Assembly: GCF_020080835.1 (NCBI RefSeq)
Contig: NC_058158.1
Coordinates: 12,586,001-12,650,000, forward strand
DNA: 64,000 bases
Origin: Cotesia glomerata
Taxonomy: Eukaryota > Arthropoda > Insecta > Hymenoptera > Braconidae
Direction of reading: 5' to 3'
The notes below the pieces were generated by a model. The model searched no databases, was not told the DNA's origin, and saw only the letters and a list, made by a program, of their open reading frames with translations. Positions 56,120 through 64,000 of the stretch are shown here, piece after piece. How positions within the stretch are numbered: the first letter of the stretch is position 1; each line of letters starts with the position of its first letter. Made by a program: the position numbers and the translations under genes.

Positions 56120-59100
56120 AAACTTGCCCTTGATTAAATTTTTAGCCTATGTAGGATTGATGGGGACTTTTCAATTTTTATTTGGAATAGCGTACCTTAC
56201 ATCTGTATGTGAAGATCATACAAGCTTAAGGTCTTGGATTATTGAAAAAATTATATCTCTTCGAAATTGAGAGATTTACGTTTATTAATTATCACACTTT
56301 TGAACAATAATAAAATATATATTAGATCAAATAACTGTAATAATTATTTTAACACTACTATAATTTCTTAGTAAAAACTTGTAGTAGATTTTTCAATAGA
56401 TTTTATAAAAGTTTTTTGGTAAATAAACTGTACGACTCGTACACTTCATATAATAAACCTACATGAAAAAAAAGAAAAAAAAAAGAAAGATAGAGGGTAA
56501 AACGACGAATTACTTGTTAGAGAAATCGGTACTAATCTTGACTTTGTATAAAAGAATCTTTCCCATCAATTTTGAAGAGGCCATCACGAATCACGTGTAA
56601 AAGAGTTTTATGTTTATAATCGAGTGAATCGCGAGAACGAGCCGATTGAGGTGGGTCATTTCAACATTTACTTGACCTCTTGAAGTGCAAGGTGCGGCTC
56701 CCACGCTATATTGCTACATATAACTTGAGAATGTGTCGAGAATTTTTTTTTTATACCACTATAGCATATATACATGAGAGCCAATATATGTTTGAGAATA
56801 AAATTTAAGCACACATTTATTTTTAGTAAATACAATGGAAGTAAAATTTTCATATATGATCAGAAAATGATTGAAATCTGCTATAACGTTAACACAAATT
56901 TTTTTTTTTAAATTAATGTTATTTTTACAAAAAAGTTCTCTTTTATACTTGTGCAAGTTCTAAACTTTAATTTAAAAATATTATGATTTTTTGTTAATGT
57001 GATTTATTTCAAATTGTTCGACTCAATCAGAAATTAGATAAAAATTAAAAAAAACAAATTACATACTCTCGACTGTCGTGAATTGAAACCCAATAGTGGC
57101 TGTTGAAACGTTTTTTCACAAAAAGACCTTTGAACTATCTTTAGGATTTTATTTGGTTTGTCATTGAATAAAATAAAGTAAGTTAAAGTGGAAAGGAATA
57201 AAATGTGTGGAATTATATTTTTTAAAACTCCCGAAAGATGAAACATTTAGAACAGAAATTTGAAAGAGAACATTTCCTTATGGAGTATCTTAGGGCAATA
57301 AAAGCAAAATAAGTGAAAATTTAGTTATTTGAAAGCGAGAAAATTTTGAATAATAATTTACAGTGCGGTAACATAATAATATTGAAAAAATTTAGCCCAA
57401 TGGATCTTTTAAAATAATGACCCAAAAATTCATCATTTGAAAAAATAATATATATAACCTTAATTTGAGTTTTGATCTTGTGTATTTTACAAAGAACGAT
57501 GTAAAAAATTTGAGTTAGCCTTGAAAGCTTTACGATTATTGTTTAAGAATTAATATTACCTATATTCATGTTCAGTATACAAATTTTGGAGTTTTTCAAG
57601 CTTAAAAACGTATGTTTCATTTTCTATCAAAAGTCTTTATCAATTTTTCCACATCGTTCATCCTTCAGACAAAATATTATCGTAAAATTGGATTTGGAAA
57701 TTTTATTCCATCGATTCAGACAAATTTGGCCTTGTAAAATATCTAAAGACTATTTTTACTCCAAAAACTGTTAAAGTATTATACCTAGTTTTGTGGGAAC
57801 GCAGCTCCTAAATACATAAAAGAAACTATCTCAACTACTTCCAATAAATCCGTTTAATATAAAATACAATCCATTTATGTAAGTGTTTATAAACTCTACC
57901 TAACATTCTATAGCGACATAACCTAGGGACTGCTCCCTCGGTATACATTATTACTATTCGAAACTATATTCCCTTCAATTTAAATCTAAGAACTACTGCT
58001 AAAAAGTATAGTAGAAGATCTCAGTCTCTAATGTAATTGTACATCAGTAAGAGGAATATTATAAGTTATAATAATTATTTTTTAAAAATTAAAGAAACAA
58101 ATTTCTGCCTCGTAATACACTATTAACCGAATTTTGAAAAAGAAAAAAAAAAGAACATTGTTGCTTTCAATCCGTGTGAAAATGAAAAAATTATTATTTT
58201 ATTTTTTCAAAATGCGTGTAATAGAAAAATTAACTTTTTCGAAGAAAATAAAATCTTGGATCACGAAAGTCATTTTGGAAAATTTGATTGTTTTAAATCA
58301 AGTAGAAAAGTTTATGACCCAATAATTTTTTTTTTTATCAAAGCAAAGAATTCATTAAATTTTTAAATGCATTAGTATTTTCATTGAGCATTAAATTAAA
58401 TTTTTTATTGGATATTAATTCCATTAATTATTAAATATAATTTGTTAATAGAAAATATTTATATTAATCATTAGATTCAATTTTTCAGTATAAAAATAAT
58501 GTATAATTTATTTAATTTAATTATTTTAATGGATACTTTTATTGAAAAATTGATTATAATTTGGTAATTTATTATTTTACTATTAATAATTTCACAAATT
58601 TAATTCATTCTTCTCTCAATACCAAATCCTCTACTCGTTTTCAAAGATCTTCGAATCTGTAATTATTCACAACAATATACATTTATGAATCATCAAAATA
58701 ATAACTTATTTTGAACTTGACATTGCACAAAACCTTCCTTAAAATACAAAATATTTGAATATATTTATCGGCATCTGGCAGTAGTATTATCTTACTATAG
58801 TCCTCCATATGATATGTGACGAGTAGGTATCTTCTACCTTACGGCATACGTTGAGTAGTGGTAGTACTATCTCACGTACAGTACAGTGGTGGTAGAGGTA
58901 TTATACATACTAGAGCTAGTATAGGATGAGTAGACTCGCTTGATAACGTAGTGGGGCAAGCAACGCGATATTATACAAAAAGTGGGGAGTTGTTAGCCAG
59001 AAGAGATTGGTCTTATAAAGGTGTTCGCAAACGCGACTGGCGGAACAAATTCGCGAAACGAATTCGAATGGAAGACTGCGAATGGAAGCGTGGGAGGTTG

Positions 59101-60135
59101 AAAGCGTCAGAGTGGGATAGATAAAGTAAGATAAAACGAGTTGAGTGTATATCGCGAGGGGGTAGTGGAGACGGCGCATCTCGAGGTTTTTTAAAGCTAC
59201 TGGAGGGTGTTATGCGCCGTCGCAGGCGCTTACCAAGTGATTCAGTGCTTCCCGTGTACTATTAAGATATAATACCATGAGCGTCTTTTCACAATCCTTA
59301 TCCTCTTGTATTGCTATGCATTCAGAAACTATCTATCGGGCACATTGTTGCCGGCACGTACGCACCCTATCTCATTTAATCCCATAATCGCCCTTATTTG
59401 GCTAGTGAGTGAAAGATTTTTTTGAATAAAAATAAAAATCACTGTAACAATTTTTTTCGTAAAAAATGATGAAGAAATAATTTAAGTACAGTAAAAATTT
59501 TGCATGACCGAAAATTTACTACAAAGTTAGAATTGTTAATATGATTATACTATGAACTGTATGCCAAAATTAGTGAACTTTTATGAAACAATGATTTTAA
59601 AAAATTTATTAGTGCAAGATGTAAGAATAAATTTCGTAAAAACTTAGCTTAAATTAATTGACTAAGATATTAAAAGTTGTGTGAAAGCGTATTGTAATTG
59701 TTTGTTGATTAATAAATTTAATTAAAGTGATTGTTGATTGCAAAGACGTGATTTAGATTATTTATTAATCAAGCTGTAAATATCTTAGTGAGACAGTTAA
59801 TATTTTTATGGTTAATTATGAGTCACGGGTATGAGCAGTAAAATCAAGTGTCAACATAATTTGAGGAATAAGAGGTATGTTATAGTGTAGTTTATGAATA
59901 TGATTTTGATTAAGCGAATAACCGCGCATGAATTAATTAAAAAGGATTTTTAAGGGGTTGGAAGTAATGAGCCAGTCTCTCGCTGGAAAAAAATTATAAA
60001 ATTTCATGGAAAATTTGAAAAAATGGACAAATGCATAACAAAATATAGATTTTATGAAATTTTATATGTGTATTTATCATTATTTACAGTACGAACATTC
60101 ACTGAAACTATTTCGAAAAGCTTCTTTCTCTCTCA
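56120..60135. other. AT-rich non-coding stretch with one GC-richer block
   Basis: No gene is recognised. The 79-codon frame at 56031-56270 begins inside the MITE and is not supported. The block 58770-59400 is unusually balanced in composition (GAGTAGTGGTAGTACTATCTCA, GGCTCCCGTG-like phrases, GCGCCGTCGCAGGCGCTTACC) and may be a promoter, enhancer or non-coding exon. The minus frame inside it has no motif. Confidence 0.4.
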
Positions 60136-60137
60136 AT

Positions 60138-60432
60138 CTGAAACAGTGATTTTTCACAGTTATAAGTATACTAAGTGGTGTACTTATAACTGTGAAATAG
60201 TGTATATACACAGTAAAAAATTTTGCGTCATTGCGTCAAAAATCTTAGAGTTAAAAATTTTTGTGTTAAATATTTAACACTTTTATGTGTAAATTTAACA
60301 TTTATTCTGTTAAATCAACACAAACAAGTGTTAAAAATTTAACATAAAAATTTTTAATGCAAAATTTTTTGACGCAATGACGCGAAATTTTTTACTGTGT
60401 ACACTAATTTCCAGTGATTTTCACTGTTTCAG
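60138..60432. mobile_element. Nested fold-back elements, inner MITE CACAGTAAAAAATTTT (copy 2) in an outer inverted repeat
   Basis: The outer arms are CTGAAACAGTGATTTTTCAC (60138) and CCAGTGATTTTCACTGTTTCAG (to 60432). A separate hairpin CACAGTTATAAGTATAC...GTACTTATAACTGTG lies at 60155-60194. The inner MITE, 60209-60399, has ends CACAGTAAAAAATTTTGCGTCA and TGACGCGAAATTTTTTACTGTG and matches the element at 40961. The structure suggests a MITE that inserted in an older one. Confidence 0.82.
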
Positions 60433-60434
60433 AT

Positions 60435-61228
60435 TTAGAGACTTTGTAAACAAATTTTTAATAAAATTAGACTAACTACTCTTTCATCTTTAAAAATTCC
60501 TATTTTCTTAAAATTATTTTACGTTTAGGCGTTTAATAATTTTTTTTTAGTTTTTAATTTTATATGCAAACGGTTTTCAATTTTATTTTCAAATAAGAAA
60601 AGTATTAGAGCAATGAGATTAAATTTGCATATAAAAATTTTGATGAATACAGTGAACAAAATTTTGAATGTGGTCATTGAAGTCAATTAATTTTGATAAT
60701 GTTCTATCCTCATAGTTTTAAACGTAAACATGAATAATCTAGTGAAAATATATCTATATTATTCAATTAAGAAACTAAAAAAAAAAAAATTCTTTGAGTG
60801 TGAAAAATTCTTATTCACATAAGTTTGAGTGTTCCAGCTTTTTGTAACTTGTTGGTTTTTATAGTTAATAGTTTTAGATCAATTTTTTCTTAATTTAAGT
60901 AAGATAAACTTCAATAGTAATAACTGTGGCTTCATCGACTAAAAACAATGTCGAGTTGAATGTAAATATTTTTATATTTTTATATAAATACGAATTTCAG
61001 TACTAGCAGAAAATGTGTGTTGTAATTAAAATTAAATTGTTATTTGTTAATAATTAGCAGTTCTAATTATTGAATTGGAATTTAAGGGATCATTTCTGGT
61101 TCCGGCGCTCGAAAAAAAGCAAATATTTATTATTTTTTTACACAGAAACTATTATTGATATTGATGTCAACTTTATTTAGCTCAACACATACATTCTTGA
61201 ATATCACAAAAAATATCTAATTTAATTT
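60435..61228. other. AT-rich spacer
   Basis: I see no gene or element ends in this stretch. Confidence 0.4.
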
Positions 61229-61232
61229 TTTT

Positions 61233-61369
61233 AACTTCCTGCTAAGAAAATTGAAAATTTTTAAAAATCGGGAAGTTATTGGTTTTACCCCGTTTTTCGA
61301 AAATCGAGTTTTCAACGGATGTTGACGTTTTGAGGTCCTAGGAAGCCTCCCCGAATGTTTCCGCGGTGA

Positions 61370-61411
<42 letters not shown>

Positions 61412-62075
61412 TGTGTGTGTGGCCGTATGTAAACCTCTCATAACTTTTGAACGACTCGACCGATTTCATCGCAGTGGGTGCCATTCAAAAGGGCTTGACC
61501 AAACTTAGATTTTGAATACCATTTAGAGCGATTCGAAGCAGTAGATTTTGAGAAATCTCAAAAAAACTACAAAAAAAAATTTTTTGAAATGTGGTTTTTT
61601 TTCAATAACTTTCAAACGGCCCTACCGATCGATTCCAAAATCTAATTAGCTCTTAACATAAAAAAACTACGTCGATCGCCACCAGTCCGCTCAAAATCGG
61701 TTGATTCGTTCGTGAGTTATCGTCGTAGAAAGAAAACCGAAAAAAGTGTTTTTTCGGAATCAATCCGAAATTTCTATTTCGATTAATTCATACTCAAAGA
61801 TTCTTTATGAGGCTTCGAAAACTGCGTCGAATGCTGCCAACCGCGTGAAAATCTGTTCATTCATTTAAAAGTTATTGCGGTTTGAAAATTCAAAAAGTTG
61901 TGTTTTATTAAACTGCTATGAGAGTTTTGAGCTTAAAGAGTTCAAAATGATACAAGAATCATATTTTGAGCTTGAAGAGCTCAAAAACGTAATGTGTAAT
62001 TTTGAGCGCTTAAGTACAAAATGAGCGGGAAGTTGCAGGGGTGGCCTTTAGGATCAACCGTCATCCTAATTTTTT
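61233..62075 (+). repeat. Family A repeat, full-length copy with (TG)n
   Basis: AACTTCCTGCTAAGAAAATTG at the left, (TG)n at 61373-61420, the conserved TTTTGAACGACTCGACCGAT block, GAGCTTGAAGAGCTCAAAA near the end, and GCGGGAAGTTGCAGGGGTGGCC at the right. It keeps the same order as the copies at 13388 and 34084. Confidence 0.9.
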
Positions 62076-62208
62076 TTTATATTTTTTATATGAATAAACA
62101 GCGGGTAAATGAAGCTCTTCCAAAAGTTGGTATCCCGTTGACGTAAATCATAACTCGATAACTGCTCATCTAAAACACAAAAACTAAAATTATATACATC
62201 GAGAAAAT

Positions 62209-62475
62209 AAAGCGGCATGATCGCTGAGCGGACTAAGTCATTATCCCGTTAGTTCGTTCGTGCATCATGTCGTGAGGCGAGGGTTCGAGCCCCGACGATT
62301 GTTCGAATAGTTCCAACATCAACCGTCGGAGATCGTTCCGGTAGCCGACTGTACTGGCATGGGTTTTCTCTGTGGTTTCTCCATCGCCACTATTCCAACA
62401 ACCGATAGAAAGGGGTGAGGAATAGGGTAAATACAGTACAGAAAGCACAAGTCGGTCCACAGCCGCATTGAGAAT
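62209..62475 (+). mobile_element. tRNA-derived SINE
   Basis: GCGGCATGATCGCTGAGCGGAC gives an A-box-like region (62218-62232), and GGTTCGAGCCC at 62282-62292 is a perfect RNA polymerase III B box. Spacing and the GCGAGGGTTCGAGCCCCG stem fit a tRNA-like head. The body (GGGTTTTCTCTGTGGTTTCTCC) is unrelated to tRNA, so this is a SINE rather than a tRNA gene. It would be copied by a LINE from elsewhere. The tail runs into a minisatellite. Confidence 0.82.
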
Positions 62476-62492
62476 AGAATTATGTGCGAAAT

Positions 62493-62655
62493 GATATGTT
62501 GATTATAAAAAGCCGAGAATATGTTGATAATAAAAAGTGGAGAACATATTGATTATAAAAAGAGCAGAGAATATGTTGATAATAAAAGAGTTGAAAGATT
62601 GTGTTGATAATATAGAGCGGAGCATATGTTGATAATAAAGAGTTGAAAAAGACTA
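62493..62655 (+). repeat. Minisatellite tail, (GAGAATATGTTGATAATAAAAAG)n-like
   Basis: TATGTTGAT(A/T)ATAAA recurs six times with 25-35 base spacing, separated by AG-rich linkers (GTGGAGAACA, GAGCAGAGAA, GAGTTGAAAGA, GAGCGGAGCA). It follows the SINE body directly and may be an expanded SINE tail. Confidence 0.8.
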
Positions 62656-62777
62656 TATGCGGAGAAGCTGAGACAATTAGCCTTGTAAAAACCAGAAAAC
62701 GGTATACAAGTAAAACTCATAATAATAAAAATAATAATACATCGGGAAAATAAAAAAGCAATGATTAATGTTTTATA

Positions 62778-62999
62778 CACTGATAAAAAATTTAACTTGA
62801 ATCAAGAAAAAAGATCTTGAACCAAGAGTACCATTTTGAAGGAAATCATTTTCTTGAGTTAAGAGAAAAAATTCTTAAGCCAAGAAATTATTCTTAATTC
62901 AAGAATTTTTCCTTTTGACTCAAGAAAATTATTTTCTTCAAAATGGTATTCTTGATTCAAGATTCTTTGTTTTGAATCAAGTTAAATTCTTCATCAGTG
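62778..62999. mobile_element. Fold-back MITE (family F), copy 3
   Basis: CACTGATAAAAAATTTAACTTG pairs with CAAGTTAAATTCTTCATCAGTG. The copy is more diverged than the other two, but its arms still pair along the full length. Confidence 0.85.
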
Positions 63000-63024
63000 G
63001 ACAAACATTAGGAAAATATTTATA

Positions 63025-63137
63025 GACAGTAGAGAGTGCTGTATGAGACATGACTGGTTAGTGCCAGTTCACAACAGTAATGTGTAGACAGTAGTCAGTA
63101 GTTTTTACATAGCATGCTATGTGCACTCTCTACTGTC
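63025..63137. repeat. Small inverted repeat
   Basis: GACAGTAGAGAGTGC at 63025 and GCACTCTCTACTGTC ending at about 63137 pair perfectly over 15 bases. Between them CATAGCATGCTATG is a further palindrome. It could be a solo MITE. Confidence 0.75.
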
Positions 63138-63139
63138 CC

Positions 63140-64000
63140 AAACATTTTAACCTCATTTTCTTCCAAAACAGTACTGAGTATTGTACAAAATAGTAATCAG
63201 TGCTGTTTTTTTTTTCTCCATATACCTTTAATACATAAGTAGCTATGGCAAAAACTACGGAGATTAATAATTATTGATAAAAAAACAAAATGGCTGAGAT
63301 TAAAAAAAAAAAAAAAACTTAAAAATCATTTTTTTCTCCAGTTATTACTCCCAAAAAAATAGTAAAAATCAAAATTTTGATTTGGTTGTAATTCGTGCCA
63401 TAGCTACTACTATGCAGAATATGTGGTTCAAATTTTATTCAGATCGGGTCAGTGGTTCCGGAGATATCATTTATGTAAGCCAAAAAATCATAGTTTGAGA
63501 TAAATACGTTTAAAGTTTTTTTAATAAAAGAAAATTTTACCTAAAGTCAATTAGCGATGCTAGCACCCATACAAAATCTCTTCAGCCTATTTGAAAATTT
63601 GATTTTCTTTCATTCGAAAATCCACGTGAACCTCGTAAAATAATATATAGTTACAGTGGTCCGATTATTTGGAAATTTTATCACAATACTTTTGGATATG
63701 TGTACTTTCGAATAATGTAAAACAAAAAAAAATAATTTTTTCAAAAGTTACAAACCAGAATGATCCCTAAAATTATTTTTAATTATATTTAAATCAAGTG
63801 ATCTGATTTATTTCAATAATATATAATGAAGAAATTCTTTTCGTTTAAAAGATGAAAGAAAAACCAACAATTTAGGGTATGCCTAACTTTGACCCCGAAT
63901 GGAAAGTTCAATTTTCTACAAAACATGAATCGGGGTAGCTTGTAAATCGCTTGTCTGATAAGATATAAAATTGTAAGGTTTAAAAATATTTTTTATATGT
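63140..64000. other. AT-rich spacer to the window end
   Basis: I see no gene or element ends. The stretch has A runs and ordinary AT-rich sequence only. Confidence 0.4.

Noticed and set aside
56031..56270. 79-codon plus frame with a membrane-like segment
   Set aside because: It begins inside a fold-back MITE, has no ATG-context support or splice partners and no known motif.
62209..62300. A tRNA gene
   Set aside because: The B box is perfect, but no full cloverleaf closes and a non-tRNA body follows; a SINE explains it better.

Overview
The window looks like AT-rich nuclear DNA of an arthropod. A hymenopteran, possibly a parasitoid wasp, is my guess from the mix of element families, but nothing here proves it. 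The signs of a eukaryote are GTAAGT-type donors and AG acceptors, CA/TG and TA microsatellites, several non-LTR retrotransposons, a tRNA-derived SINE and many fold-back elements. I found no complete, intact host gene. Almost all recognisable coding sequence belongs to mobile elements or to broken gene copies.

Layout. 1-4570 (minus): the 5' part of an R1-clade non-LTR retrotransposon that runs off the left edge, seated in the (CA)n microsatellite of a dispersed repeat called family A here. 5.3-8.2 kb: small repeats and a broken M13 (neprilysin-like) metallopeptidase copy. 8.25-11.65 kb: a CGTCG-rich island of unknown nature, perhaps a decayed LTR element, with a 72-bp minisatellite. 11.7-12.4 kb: a frameshifted gene with a cysteine cluster and a DQR motif. 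13.0-17.9 kb: family A copies, a second M13 fragment, a palindromic GC-rich module and a fold-back MITE nested in a microsatellite. 19.13-20.26 kb: a 1.1-kb near-perfect inverted repeat. 21.0-22.0 kb: an OTU-type cysteine protease gene split by a frame change. 22.7-26.0 kb: a tandem array of a roughly 500-bp unit, interrupted by a TIR element and a dead retrotransposon. 27.0-36.6 kb: a nested complex. A CACTA-like (TNP2-type) transposase and a multi-exon gene with a SAM-like N-terminus lie on the minus strand, and the SAM gene is split by a family A copy plus a 4.4-kb CR1/Jockey-type retrotransposon. 37.0-37.5 kb: linked palindromes. 38-61 kb: mostly non-coding AT-rich DNA with a few MITEs and short GC-richer islands. 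61.2-63.1 kb: a family A copy, a SINE with a minisatellite tail, and two fold-back elements.

How the parts relate. Family A is the hub. Its microsatellite hosts the R1-type element and a fold-back MITE, and family A copies abut truncated genes at three places (M13 copy 2, the transposase and the SAM-like gene). The most interesting items are the SAM-like/TNP2 gene pair that can be reassembled across a 5.3-kb nested insertion, the stand-alone OTU gene, the long hairpin, the modular palindromes and the one-base gag-pol fusion of the R1-type element.
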